Positions 27,040-35,681 are shown, counted from the first letter of the stretch. The stretch: DNA of 48,229 bases from an uncultured Prevotellaceae bacterium (GCA_902775605.1 CACYNE010000018.1:1-48229); one strand, 5' to 3'. The notes: generated by a model not told the origin, from the letters alone. Numbers and translations are program-made.

Positions 27040-27942
27040 ATGTCGTCGAAGTCACTCACATTTGCCCTCTTTGGTAATCTCTATCAGCAAGAGAAATCGG
27101 CAGCCATCCAGCAGGTGTTGGCCTGTTTGAAGGTGCATGGTGCCCGTGTGCTCATTGATGAGGAATATTATCATTTTATCAATGAGATGTGCGATGTGCA
27201 CAGCATCCTGAAGACGTCGAAACGCAATTTCTCTGTCTTTGCGGGCGATGATTTCCAGGCCGACTTCGCCATTTCGATGGGAGGCGACGGCACCTTTCTG
27301 AAGACTGCCGGCAGGGTTGGTGCCAAGCAGATACCCATTTTGGGTATTAACATGGGCCGATTGGGCTTCCTGGCCGATGTGACTCCCGACGATGTTGAGG
27401 CATGTATGCAGGCTCTGCACGATGATGACTATGCAGTGGAGAACCGTGCCGTGATTCAAGTGAAGGCCGACGGACAACCCCTGTGCGAGGCTCCCTATGC
27501 CCTCAACGACGTGGCCATCCTGAAGCGCGACACCGCTTCGATGATTTCCGTTCGCGCCAGCATCAACGGGCAGTATCTGAACACCTATCAGGCTGATGGA
27601 CTGGTGATTAGCACGCCTACGGGTTCTACGGCCTATAGCCTGTCGAACGGCGGCCCGATCATCGTTCCTGGCACGAAAGTGTTCTCAATGACTGCTGTGG
27701 CTCCCCATTCGTTAAATGTCCGTCCGATTGTTTTTTCCGACTCGTCAATTGTTGAACTCGATGTGGAAAGTCGTTCGCACAACTTCCTCGTGGCCATCGA
27801 CGGGCGCTCGGAGAAATGCAAGGAAGGCACCAAGATTACGCTTCGCCGCGCCCCCTATGATGTGAAGGTGGTGAAGCGTTCTGACCATCGCTATTTCAAC
27901 ACCCTGCGTGAAAAGATGATGTGGGGTGCTGACACTCGCTGA
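27040..27942 (+). CDS. nadK: NAD kinase
   Basis: A 300-aa enzyme that phosphorylates NAD to NADP. The GGDGTFL motif is at 81-87, and the conserved glycine/serine loop GSTAYSLSNGGP is at 195-206. LGINMGRLGFLADV (about 101-114) and a C-terminal RPIVFSDSS region are also typical. The open frame continues back to 26812, across the promoter and into the opposite gene, so I start at the ATG at 27040 (MSSKSLTFALFG). Confidence 0.96.
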   Translation: MSSKSLTFALFGNLYQQEKSAAIQQVLACLKVHGARVLIDEEYYHFINEMCDVHSILKTSKRNFSVFAGDDFQADFAISMGGDGTFLKTAGRVGAKQIPILGINMGRLGFLADVTPDDVEACMQALHDDDYAVENRAVIQVKADGQPLCEAPYALNDVAILKRDTASMISVRASINGQYLNTYQADGLVISTPTGSTAYSLSNGGPIIVPGTKVFSMTAVAPHSLNVRPIVFSDSSIVELDVESRSHNFLVAIDGRSEKCKEGTKITLRRAPYDVKVVKRSDHRYFNTLREKMMWGADTR

Positions 27943-28007
27943 CCAATCAGGGTAGAAAAATCTCTTATATCGTATAGAAAAAGGTACTAACATACCGTTT
28001 CTAGTGT

Positions 28008-28089
28008 AAAATCACGTCGTGATTTTAAATAATCACGACGTGATTTTATATTTTCACGCCATGATTATTTATTTTCACGACGTGAAAAT
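28008..28089. repeat. Four palindromes phased at exactly 21 bp
   Basis: Four copies of a palindrome with core TCACG-N-CGTGA have their centres at 28017, 28038, 28059 and 28080, each exactly 21 bp apart (two helical turns). Copies 1 and 4 are perfect over 19 bp (AAAATCACG-T-CGTGATTTT and ATTTTCACG-A-CGTGAAAAT). Copy 2 is perfect over 15 bp, and copy 3 has one mismatch pair (TCACG-C-CATGA). Centre-to-centre regularity and dyad symmetry suggest a cooperative protein-binding array or a structural element. Confidence 0.85.
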
Positions 28090-28103
28090 AGTGTTTAAAC
28101 GCC

Positions 28104-28213
28104 GTATCACTATGTTTTTCTATTAGTATCTCTTTGTTTTGTATCTAGTATCCAGAAGTTTAGTATCGTGTATCCCTTTGTTTTGCATCTAGTATTCCTT
28201 TGTTTTGCATCGA
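28104..28213. repeat. 22-bp tandem repeat array, about five copies
   Basis: Units begin at 28104, 28126, 28148, 28170 and 28192, each 22 bp long, with the shared words GTATC and CTTTGTTTTG and an ending CATCTA or similar. Copies at 28126, 28170 and 28192 are very close to each other; 28104 and 28148 are more diverged. A still weaker sixth copy may begin at 28214. The array starts 15 bp after the palindrome array. The remaining parts of this 489-bp gap (27943-28007 and 28236-28341) show no further clear structure. Confidence 0.8.
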
Positions 28214-28341
28214 GAACCTGATGGTATAGCATCATCAATGCGATACGCTTTCCCTATATATGATTATAGATATGTACGCGATAGGGTGGGAGCGTTCAAT
28301 TGTTAAATGATGTAAACAACGTGCAGAAAAGTCGGAAAATA

Positions 28342-28373
28342 TTTGGAAGGAAAGCAAATAAGTTATACTTTTG
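28342..28373 (+). promoter_or_regulatory. Promoter of the ABC-GntR export operon
   Basis: TTTG at 28342-28345 and TACTTTTG at 28366-28373 are separated by 20 bp, a good two-part Bacteroidota promoter. The first start codon is 59 bp downstream of the -7 box. Confidence 0.75.
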
Positions 28374-28374
28374 C

Positions 28375-28398
28375 AGTGTTCTATTAAAGTAGTACACT
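28375..28398 (+). promoter_or_regulatory. Probable operator of the YtrA-type GntR regulator
   Basis: The inverted repeat AGTGTTCTA-TTAAAG-TAGTACACT has 8 of 9 matching base pairs and begins 2 bp after the -7 box, so it covers the expected transcription start. YtrA-subfamily GntR proteins are known to bind dyads of the GTnCTA...TAGnAC kind and to repress their own operon. Such a regulator is encoded at 30936-31295 in this operon. Confidence 0.6.
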
Positions 28399-28431
28399 AA
28401 TACAGAATGTTTTTAAGTTATTAAATAAGTT

Positions 28432-29247
28432 ATGATCAACGTCAACAACATCAGTTTTAAGTACGCAGGACAAAGCAACCTGGTATTTGATGATTTCAGC
28501 CTTAAACTGGAAGCAAACAACATCTATGGCCTGTTAGGCAAGAATGGTACGGGCAAGTCAACGCTGCTCTATCTCATCAGCGGCCTGCTTCGTGCCAAGA
28601 AGGGCACCGTGAGTTTCGATGGTATTGAAACGAAGAAGCGTCGCCCCGAGACCCTGAGTGAGATCTTCATCGTGCCTGAGGAGTTTGACCTCCCTGCGAT
28701 GTCGCTCAATGATTATGTACGCATCAACGAGCCCTTCTATCCCCGCTTCTCTCGCGAGGTGCTGGAGGCCTGCTTGGTTGACTTCGAGTTGACCACCGAC
28801 GTGAAGTTGAACGCCCTCTCTATGGGCCAGAAGAAGAAGGTCTTTATGAGTTTCGCCCTCGCAGCCGGCACCAAGTTGCTGTTGATGGACGAGCCTACTA
28901 ACGGACTCGATATTCCCTCGAAGAGTCAGTTCCGCAAGGTGGTGGCTCAGCACATGACCGAGGATCGCACGCTGATTATCTCGACCCACCAGGTGCACGA
29001 CGTTGAGTCGCTGTTGGATCATGTGCTGATTCTGAGTCGCCAGAAGTTGCTGCTCGACGCCAGCGTGGCAGATCTCACAGAGAAATACACCTTTGAGTAT
29101 CGCACGCCCGATGAGATGGACGATGTCATCTATGCCGAACCCTCACTTCAGGGCAACGCCGTGATTGCGCCTCGCAAGGCCGATGCACCTGAGACCCAGA
29201 TTAATCTGGAGTTGCTGTTCAATGCCGTGAACGAAGGAAAGATCTGA
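28432..29247 (+). CDS. ABC transporter ATP-binding protein (YtrB/CcmA-like)
   Basis: A 271-aa ATPase with Walker A LLGKNGTGKST, signature ALSMGQKKKV, Walker B LLLMDEPTNGLD and H-loop ISTHQVHD. The shape matches ABC-2 type export ATPases such as YtrB, which are commonly encoded with a GntR/YtrA regulator. The C-terminal about 60 residues lie beyond the core. It is followed, after a 34-bp spacer of GTGGAAAGT-like words, by two membrane protein genes that probably supply its transmembrane partners. Confidence 0.9.
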   Translation: MINVNNISFKYAGQSNLVFDDFSLKLEANNIYGLLGKNGTGKSTLLYLISGLLRAKKGTVSFDGIETKKRRPETLSEIFIVPEEFDLPAMSLNDYVRINEPFYPRFSREVLEACLVDFELTTDVKLNALSMGQKKKVFMSFALAAGTKLLLMDEPTNGLDIPSKSQFRKVVAQHMTEDRTLIISTHQVHDVESLLDHVLILSRQKLLLDASVADLTEKYTFEYRTPDEMDDVIYAEPSLQGNAVIAPRKADAPETQINLELLFNAVNEGKI

Positions 29248-29281
29248 AAGTGGAATGTGGAAAGTGGAAAGTTGAATAGTT

Positions 29282-30073
29282 ATGGTACAGTTTAATTTCA
29301 ATCGATTCAAACAACTGGCTTGCTGGTCGTTGACCAACGACAAGAGCTATTTCCTGAGGAACTACTTTCAGGTGCTGGTCTCAGCGACGCTGGTGTTCCT
29401 GGCCTTCACCACAGGTTTCATTGGATATCCGGGTCCGAATAACCATAATGTGTGTGGCGTCATCTCTCTACTGATGATGGGCGGTGCCGTTGTCGTTGGT
29501 CCTTCGATGATGTTCCAGAGCATGAAGGGCAAGCACAGCACGGAGTCTCTTCTGATGCTGCCCGCCTCAAACTTTGAGAAATACCTGATGCGCTGGGCCA
29601 CCTGGCTCATCTTGTTGCCCATCACCATCATGGCTTTGTTTACTGCCGACCTGATTCAGTATTTCTTTAATCTGGCTCTGCGCACCGACTATGTGGCTTA
29701 TGTGGTGACTGATTATGTCAAGATGGTGGAGACTGTTTACGCGTATCAAGCTGTTGATGGAGTGTATGCTTGGGAAACGACAATCACTTGGTTCATCACC
29801 ATCCTCTGGCTCCAGTCGTTCTATGCCGTTGGGGGCACGTTCTTCCGTTCTCACAAATATGCATGGATTCTGACCACCATCTCTATCATTTTATTTTTCA
29901 TGATAACGAGTTGGATATTTAAAGGTGGTTCTGTGAGCGTTCCATCAGACGATACCACACTTGCCAAAGTGATTATTGATACCATGTACGTTCTCTGGAT
30001 TGTGTTCAACTACTGGTTGTCTTACCGATTCTTCTGCAGAACTCAAGTGATTGGTAAATGGGTGAACTTGTAG
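29282..30073 (+). CDS. Membrane protein, probable ABC-2-type permease subunit A
   Basis: A 263-aa polytopic protein with about six hydrophobic segments (around 33-50, 60-78, 105-128, 165-188, 200-220 and 235-252). It carries STESLLMLPASNFEKYLMRW near residues 86-105, which I recognise as a recurring motif in Bacteroidota ABC-associated membrane proteins. The next gene has the matching segment REALLMLPATNLEKYL. Position between an ABC ATPase and a GntR regulator supports a permease role. No substrate can be inferred. Confidence 0.75.
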   Translation: MVQFNFNRFKQLACWSLTNDKSYFLRNYFQVLVSATLVFLAFTTGFIGYPGPNNHNVCGVISLLMMGGAVVVGPSMMFQSMKGKHSTESLLMLPASNFEKYLMRWATWLILLPITIMALFTADLIQYFFNLALRTDYVAYVVTDYVKMVETVYAYQAVDGVYAWETTITWFITILWLQSFYAVGGTFFRSHKYAWILTTISIILFFMITSWIFKGGSVSVPSDDTTLAKVIIDTMYVLWIVFNYWLSYRFFCRTQVIGKWVNL

Positions 30074-30112
30074 GAAAGGTGATAAGTAAAAGAGTAAAAA
30101 GAAAAAAGCGTT

Positions 30113-30955
30113 ATGAAAGACTTTGATATAAAGAGATTCTGCAAGACCTTTCGATGGGTGTTTTCCGTCAATTTCCGCGAGCTGGCCATCTGGTCGCTGG
30201 GTTTAGGAGTAGGCTTGTTTGTCATGATGATGATTGTGGGAAGGCTCGAAGGAGCGTTGGATTATCGCAAATTCGATACTATCTGCACAATGGCTGTGCT
30301 TGTATCCTATCTGGGCTGCCTTGGTAATATATTTCTTCCCTACAACAAGCGAAAGGGAAAGCGCGAGGCACTCCTGATGTTGCCTGCCACTAATCTGGAG
30401 AAATATCTCGCCATCGTGCTCTTTGTGACGGTGGTTAGCGCCGTAACCCTCTTCCTGGGTTTTGCCCTGGGCGATACGCTGAGAATGGTGGTGCGCAGCG
30501 TGTTCTATGGTGACGAGTGGTTTACTCTGATTCCAAAAGTATGGAACAATCTGACACTATCCATCTATCCGGCAAATGGTCACTATGATGTTGTTGAACC
30601 CATGTCGTATCTGGTTATTCATTTTCTGGGTGTAATTGGATTCTTCGTTTGGATTCATTCGCTCTTCATGCTTGGTGGTACCCTCTTGCGCAAATATGCC
30701 TTTGTATTCACAGGTTTGCTTGGCATCTCGCTCGTCATGCTGCTGGCGTGGTCAATCAAGCAACTATCTATCTCAACGTCTTACGTAGAGTTTGTTGATA
30801 ATCATTATGTGCGTGTCGTTGGTATGGGTGAATATATCATTTGCGCCCTCGAATACGTGCTGATAGTCTTCAACTACTGGGCATCGTACCGTATTTTCAA
30901 AGGTTTACAGTTAATTACTAACAAATGGATGAATTATGATCTTCTCAAGCGATAA
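30113..30955 (+). CDS. Membrane protein, probable ABC-2-type permease subunit B
   Basis: A 280-aa polytopic protein paralogous to the preceding gene. Both have an N-terminal cytoplasmic segment, a first helix pair, a LLMLPA-N-EKYL motif (REALLMLPATNLEKYLA here), a central soluble loop and a closing N-Y-W-xSYR-F segment (VFNYWASYRIFKGLQ here, VFNYWLSYRFFCRTQ in subunit A). The two may form a heterodimer. Its last 20 bp overlap the start of the GntR gene, indicating translational coupling. Confidence 0.75.
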   Translation: MKDFDIKRFCKTFRWVFSVNFRELAIWSLGLGVGLFVMMMIVGRLEGALDYRKFDTICTMAVLVSYLGCLGNIFLPYNKRKGKREALLMLPATNLEKYLAIVLFVTVVSAVTLFLGFALGDTLRMVVRSVFYGDEWFTLIPKVWNNLTLSIYPANGHYDVVEPMSYLVIHFLGVIGFFVWIHSLFMLGGTLLRKYAFVFTGLLGISLVMLLAWSIKQLSISTSYVEFVDNHYVRVVGMGEYIICALEYVLIVFNYWASYRIFKGLQLITNKWMNYDLLKR

Positions 30956-31295
30956 AGCAATATACGTCCAGATGGCCGATCGCCTCTGCGACGAGATCCT
31001 GGCCGACAAGTACCAGGACGACGACAGAATACCGTCGGTGAGAGAGTATGCCGTGATGCTCGAGGTGAACACCAACACCGCTGTGAAGGCTTACGACGAG
31101 TTGGCTCGCGCGAACATTATATATAATAAGCGTGGATTGGGCTACTTTGTCACCCCCGGCGCCAAGAAGCAGATACTGAAGGAGCGCAAGCAGGCCTTTA
31201 TGAAGGAACAGTTGCCTGAACTGTTCAGACAGATGCAATTGCTGGGCATAACGTTAGAAGATGTTAAAGCTGCCTACGAGTTGCAACAAAAGTAA
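30936..31295 (+). CDS. GntR-family transcriptional regulator, YtrA subfamily
   Basis: A 119-aa regulator. The winged helix-turn-helix is at about 8-75: IYVQMADRLCDEIL, IPSVREYAVMLEVNTNTAVKAYDEL and the wing NKRGLGYFVTPGA. The short C-terminal helical tail of about 45 residues, with no large effector domain, is the mark of YtrA-type GntR proteins, which usually repress ABC transporter operons. It overlaps the preceding permease gene by 20 bp. The dyad at 28375-28398 over the operon start is its likely binding site. Confidence 0.9.
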   Translation: MIFSSDKAIYVQMADRLCDEILADKYQDDDRIPSVREYAVMLEVNTNTAVKAYDELARANIIYNKRGLGYFVTPGAKKQILKERKQAFMKEQLPELFRQMQLLGITLEDVKAAYELQQK

Positions 31296-31343
31296 GCAAA
31301 CCTGCGTCTAAAGAGAAAAAGGTAAAAAAGAAAAGGCTAAAAA

Positions 31344-32003
31344 GTGATACACTTAGAAAACGTAAACAAGACCTATTTTGGTGCTCAGCCGCTGCATGTG
31401 CTCAAAGGCATCAACCTCGACATCGAGGCAGGCGAGTTCGTCTCTATCATGGGAGCCTCAGGCTCGGGTAAGTCCACCCTGCTGAATATCCTCGGCATCC
31501 TGGACAACTACGACTCAGGCATCTACGAGCTCAACGGCGTGCGCATCTGGGACCTCTCAGAGCGCAAGGCAGCCGAGTATCGAAACCACATGATTGGATT
31601 TATCTTCCAATCCTTTAATCTCATCTCGTTCAAGAATGCTGTGGAAAATGTAGAACTGCCATTGTTCTATCAGGGCGTGTCGCGTAAAAAGCGACACACC
31701 CTTGCTCTAGAATACTTAGAGCGTCTAGGACTTCTTGACTGGGCCGACCATTATCCCAACGAACTTTCCGGCGGACAGAAGCAGCGTGTGGCCATTGCCC
31801 GTGCGCTGATTACCAAACCCAAGATGATTCTCGCCGACGAGCCCACGGGTGCTCTTGACTCGAAGACATCTGTCGAGGTGATGCAACTGCTCAAGGACCT
31901 CAACGCCCAGGAGCACATCACGCAGGTCATCGTGACCCACGACCCCACGGTGGCTGAGCAAACCAACCGTATTATTCGTATCAAGGATGGAGTTATTGAA
32001 TGA
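31344..32003 (+). CDS. ABC transporter ATP-binding protein (MacB/LolD type)
   Basis: A 219-aa ATPase with Walker A GASGSGKST, signature LSGGQKQR, Walker B MILADEPTGALD and H-loop IVTHDPT. It starts with GTG (MIHLENVNKTYFG); no ATG lies in a better position. It overlaps the next permease gene by 17 bp, so ATPase and permease are made together. It resembles the ATPase at 9676-10428 but lacks that protein's C-terminal extension. Confidence 0.92.
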   Translation: MIHLENVNKTYFGAQPLHVLKGINLDIEAGEFVSIMGASGSGKSTLLNILGILDNYDSGIYELNGVRIWDLSERKAAEYRNHMIGFIFQSFNLISFKNAVENVELPLFYQGVSRKKRHTLALEYLERLGLLDWADHYPNELSGGQKQRVAIARALITKPKMILADEPTGALDSKTSVEVMQLLKDLNAQEHITQVIVTHDPTVAEQTNRIIRIKDGVIE

Positions 32004-33225
32004 AATATGGCAGACCGCGCGCCGCAATAAGCTGCGCACGGCTCTTACAGGCTTTGCAGTGGCATGGGGCATCTTTATGCTCATCGTGCTGCTGGGAGCC
32101 GGTAATGGTCTCATCAATGCTAATCTGAAACAGACGGACCGCTTCCTGAGCAACTCGATGGTGGTCTTCGGCAGCGAGACGTCAATGCCCTATCAAGGTA
32201 TGAAGGAGGGACGATGGATTCATCTGAAGGAGCGCGATATCGACATCACCGACCAGGAGTTTCAGGCGATTGTCGATGAGGTGGGCGCCCAGTATTTTAC
32301 TTCAGGCACCATCAGCAACGGACCTCAATATCTGAATAGCAGTATTGCCGGCGTCTATCCCAATCATATCAAGATTGACAAGGTGGAGATGCTGCAGGGT
32401 CGCTTCATCAATGACATTGATATCAAAGAGAAACGTAAGGTGTTGGTCATCAGCAACAAGCAGGCCAAGGAGTTGATGACGCGTGTGGGACAGTATGTGA
32501 AGGTGGGTGACTTCGCCTTTATGGTTGTGGGCATCTATAAGGAACAGGAGAACGGACGCGCCAATATGTTCTCGTCCTATTCGGCCATTAAGAGTATCTA
32601 CGGATCGGGTAGTGATGATGCAGGCCGCATCGAGTTTACCTTCCACGGACTGGAAACCGGAGCGCAGAACGATGCCTTCGAGAAAGACTATCGCCAGCGC
32701 CTTAACTTGGCTCATCAGGTGCATCCTGAGGACGAGAGTGCCATCTATCTGTGGAACCGCTACACGCAGAACATGCAGATGCAGCAGGGTATCAGCATCA
32801 TTCGTAAGGCCCTGTGGATTGTGGGTCTCTTCACGCTGCTCTCTGGCATTGTGGGTGTATCGAACATCATGCTGATTACCGTCAAGGAGCGCACCCACGA
32901 GTTTGGCATCCGCAAAGCTATCGGCGCCAAGCCCTGGAGCATCTTGAAGTTGATTATCATCGAGAGCATCATCATCACCACCATCTTTGGTTACGTCGGC
33001 ATGATTCTCGGCATCGCTGCTAACGAATATTTGGATGCCACGATAGGTCATACGAAGGTAGATGCCGGATTGTTCAAAGCCACGATGTTCCTCGACCCCA
33101 CCGTCGGACTCGATGTGTGCTTCGAGGCTACGATGGTCATGATTATCGCAGGCACCATCGCCGGACTGATTCCCGCATTGAAAGCATCAAGAATACGCCC
33201 CATTGAGGCATTAAGAGCTGAATAA
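31987..33225 (+). CDS. MacB-like ABC permease 1
   Basis: A 412-aa FtsX-family permease. The N-terminal helix is at about 20-42 (TGFAVAWGIFMLIVLLGAG). The periplasmic domain covers about 45-275, and the C-terminal three-helix FtsX block contains NIMLITVKERTHEFGIRKAI and ends SRIRPIEALRAE. It overlaps its ATPase gene by 17 bp and is followed one base later by a second permease gene. The pair may assemble as a heterodimer on the shared ATPase. Confidence 0.92.
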   Translation: MELLNEIWQTARRNKLRTALTGFAVAWGIFMLIVLLGAGNGLINANLKQTDRFLSNSMVVFGSETSMPYQGMKEGRWIHLKERDIDITDQEFQAIVDEVGAQYFTSGTISNGPQYLNSSIAGVYPNHIKIDKVEMLQGRFINDIDIKEKRKVLVISNKQAKELMTRVGQYVKVGDFAFMVVGIYKEQENGRANMFSSYSAIKSIYGSGSDDAGRIEFTFHGLETGAQNDAFEKDYRQRLNLAHQVHPEDESAIYLWNRYTQNMQMQQGISIIRKALWIVGLFTLLSGIVGVSNIMLITVKERTHEFGIRKAIGAKPWSILKLIIIESIIITTIFGYVGMILGIAANEYLDATIGHTKVDAGLFKATMFLDPTVGLDVCFEATMVMIIAGTIAGLIPALKASRIRPIEALRAE

Positions 33226-33226
33226 A

Positions 33227-34471
33227 ATGAGACTGGATTTAGATACATATAGAGAGATTCTCGACACGCTGACTCGCAACAAGAGTCGCTCGTTCCTCAC
33301 GGGCTTCGGCGTGTTCTGGGGTGTCTTCATGCTGGTGGCGCTTATTGGTGGCGGACAAGGTGTGAAGGAAATGCTGAGCAAGAACTTCGAAGGCTTTGCT
33401 TCCAATAGCGCATTGGTGTGGTCACAACCCACGTCGAAGGTGTATAAAGGTTTCAGGAAGGGTCGCATGTGGTCTATGGACTATAAGGACGTAGAACGTC
33501 TGAAGCATCGCATCCCTGAGTTAGATGTCGTCACGCCAATGCTGTTCAGTAATGGAGGCATGGCCTATCATGATGATCGAAAGTCATCGGTGGGTGTGCA
33601 AGGTGTGAAGTCCGACTATCAGGAGGTGAGCATCCCCAAACTGATGTATGGCAGATTCTTGAATGAGATGGATGTGGTTCATCGTCGCAAGGTCTGCGTG
33701 ATCGGCAAGAAAACATACAAGGATCTGTTTCCTAACGGAGGTGATCCCTGTGGTGAGTTCATCCGTGTGGACTCGGTCTATTATCGTATTGTGGGTGTGG
33801 ACTATAACACTTCTGGTGTTTCATTCGAATCGGACGAAGGAACCACACTGCTGTTGCCCATTACCCTGATGCAGCAGACCTATAATCGTGGTAATCAGGT
33901 GGACCTGATTGCTTTGACGGGTCGCCCAGGTGTGGTGATGAGTACGCTGTCCGATCGCATCCGCGAAACATTAGGTATGAGTCACATGGTGGACCCTACC
34001 GACGAGCAGGGCATCATGTTCTTTAATACTGAGGTGCTGTTCCAGATGGTCGATGCCCTGTTCCGTGGTGTCAACTTCCTCATCTGGCTGGTAGGTCTTG
34101 GCACCCTGCTTGCTGGTGCCATCGGTGTGTCAAACATCATGATGGTCACCGTGCGCGAACGTACTATAGAAATAGGTATCCGTCGTGCCATTGGTGCTAC
34201 GCCAAGGATGATTCTCTCGCAGATTATCTCTGAGAGTATTGTGCTCACGATGGTGGCGGGCATGAGTGGCATCCTCTTTGGTGTCCTCATCCTGCAGATG
34301 CTGGAACTGGCAAATACCGAAGACGGCATCCTGCAGGCTCACTTCCAGGTGGGTTTCTGGACAGCCATCTCTGCTGCCCTCGCTATTGCGGCCATGGGTG
34401 TGATGGCCGGTCTCGCGCCTGCGGCACGAGCCATGAGTATCAAACCCGTTGACGCCATGCGTGATGAATAA
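33227..34471 (+). CDS. MacB-like ABC permease 2
   Basis: A 414-aa FtsX-family permease paralogous to the preceding one. The N-terminal helix is at about 21-43 (TGFGVFWGVFMLVALIGGG). A MacB-type periplasmic region follows, then the FtsX block with NIMMVTVRERTIEIGIRRAI and end MSIKPVDAMRDE. The near-identical first helices (GF-V-WG-FML) suggest a recent duplication or constraint by a common ATPase. It is followed by an 88-bp spacer made of CCTATAGG-like words before the adaptor gene. Confidence 0.92.
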   Translation: MRLDLDTYREILDTLTRNKSRSFLTGFGVFWGVFMLVALIGGGQGVKEMLSKNFEGFASNSALVWSQPTSKVYKGFRKGRMWSMDYKDVERLKHRIPELDVVTPMLFSNGGMAYHDDRKSSVGVQGVKSDYQEVSIPKLMYGRFLNEMDVVHRRKVCVIGKKTYKDLFPNGGDPCGEFIRVDSVYYRIVGVDYNTSGVSFESDEGTTLLLPITLMQQTYNRGNQVDLIALTGRPGVVMSTLSDRIRETLGMSHMVDPTDEQGIMFFNTEVLFQMVDALFRGVNFLIWLVGLGTLLAGAIGVSNIMMVTVRERTIEIGIRRAIGATPRMILSQIISESIVLTMVAGMSGILFGVLILQMLELANTEDGILQAHFQVGFWTAISAALAIAAMGVMAGLAPAARAMSIKPVDAMRDE

Positions 34472-34559
34472 AATATATGGGTCCCATAGGTTCTATAGGA
34501 CCTATACGCCCCCAAAGATCCACTAACCCCATTCGCTCCATAAAAACAAAAAACAAAAT

Positions 34560-35675
34560 ATGAAAAAGTATTTCAAACTAATCATCGCAGCAATTATCGC
34601 GCTGATTTTCATCGGAACCTTCGTGTTCCTCTGGCAGAAGAGCCAACCCAAGGAGGTGCAGTACTCTGAGTTTACCACGGGTATGGACAGCATCCGTAAA
34701 ACGACCATTATCACAGGTAAGATTGAACCCCGCAACGAGGTGAACATCAAACCTCAGATATCTGGCATCATCGCCGAGCTCTATAAGGAGCCGGGCCAGT
34801 ATGTGAATGCCGGCGACATCATCGCCAAGGTGAAGGTGATTCCTGATATGGCACAGCTGTCGGGCGCTGAGAGCCGTGTGCGTCTGGCCGACATCAACCT
34901 GAAGCAGGTGGAGACCGACTATTCTCGCACCAAGAACTTGCACGACCAGAAACTGGTGAGCGACGAGGAGTATGAGAAGGCCCGCCAGCAACTGAAGCAG
35001 GCACAGGAAGAGAACGCTGCTGCCGTCGATGCCCTCCAGGTGGTGCGCGACGGTGTGTCTAAGTCAAATGCCTCGGCATCGTCAACGCTCATCCGTTCTA
35101 CCATCAGCGGTATCATCCTCGACATCCCCGTTAAGGTGGGTAACTCGGTTATCAACTCGAACACCTTCAACGATGGTACAACAATCGCCATCGTAGCGAA
35201 TATGCAGGACCTTATTTTCCGCGGCAATGTGGATGAGACGGAGGTGGGCCAGTTGGCCATCGGCGTGCCTATGAAGATTACCATCGGCGCCCTGCAGGAT
35301 TTGCAGTTTGATGCCACGCTGGAGTATATCTCACCCAAGGCCACAATGAGTAATGGTGCCAACCAGTTCGAGATCAAGGCTGCTGTGGCTGTAGCTTCCG
35401 ACGGAAAGATCCGTTCTGGCTATAGCGCCAACGCCGAGATTGTGTTGGATGAGGTCAATAATGTGCTCTGCGTGCCTGAGAGTGCCATCGAGTTTAGTGG
35501 TGACAGCACCTTTGTCTATCTCGTCAAAGGTGAAGGTCCACAGAAGACCTACGAGCGTCAATCTGTGGTCACAGGTCTCAGCGATGGCGTGAACATCGAG
35601 ATTAAGCAGGGCCTGAAGAAAGACCAGAAGGTGCGTGGCCCGCAGATTATTACGGATGATGATAATGAAGAGTAA
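34560..35675 (+). CDS. MacA-like periplasmic adaptor (HlyD-type MFP)
   Basis: A 371-aa adaptor with one N-terminal membrane anchor (about 7-25). The lipoyl halves are VNIKPQISGIIAELYKEPGQ and LIRSTISGIILDIPVKVG, flanking a helical hairpin (about 100-165). Barrel strands and a membrane-proximal domain end in an acidic tail (DDDNEE). It would link permeases 1 and 2 to the TolC-like protein encoded next after only 6 bp. It is only distantly similar to the adaptor at 8438-9649. Confidence 0.9.
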   Translation: MKKYFKLIIAAIIALIFIGTFVFLWQKSQPKEVQYSEFTTGMDSIRKTTIITGKIEPRNEVNIKPQISGIIAELYKEPGQYVNAGDIIAKVKVIPDMAQLSGAESRVRLADINLKQVETDYSRTKNLHDQKLVSDEEYEKARQQLKQAQEENAAAVDALQVVRDGVSKSNASASSTLIRSTISGIILDIPVKVGNSVINSNTFNDGTTIAIVANMQDLIFRGNVDETEVGQLAIGVPMKITIGALQDLQFDATLEYISPKATMSNGANQFEIKAAVAVASDGKIRSGYSANAEIVLDEVNNVLCVPESAIEFSGDSTFVYLVKGEGPQKTYERQSVVTGLSDGVNIEIKQGLKKDQKVRGPQIITDDDNEE

Positions 35676-35681
35676 AGCCTT

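Noticed and set aside
28008-28235. CRISPR array
   Set aside because: Units are contiguous 21- or 22-bp tandem repeats with no unique spacers, and no cas genes are nearby.
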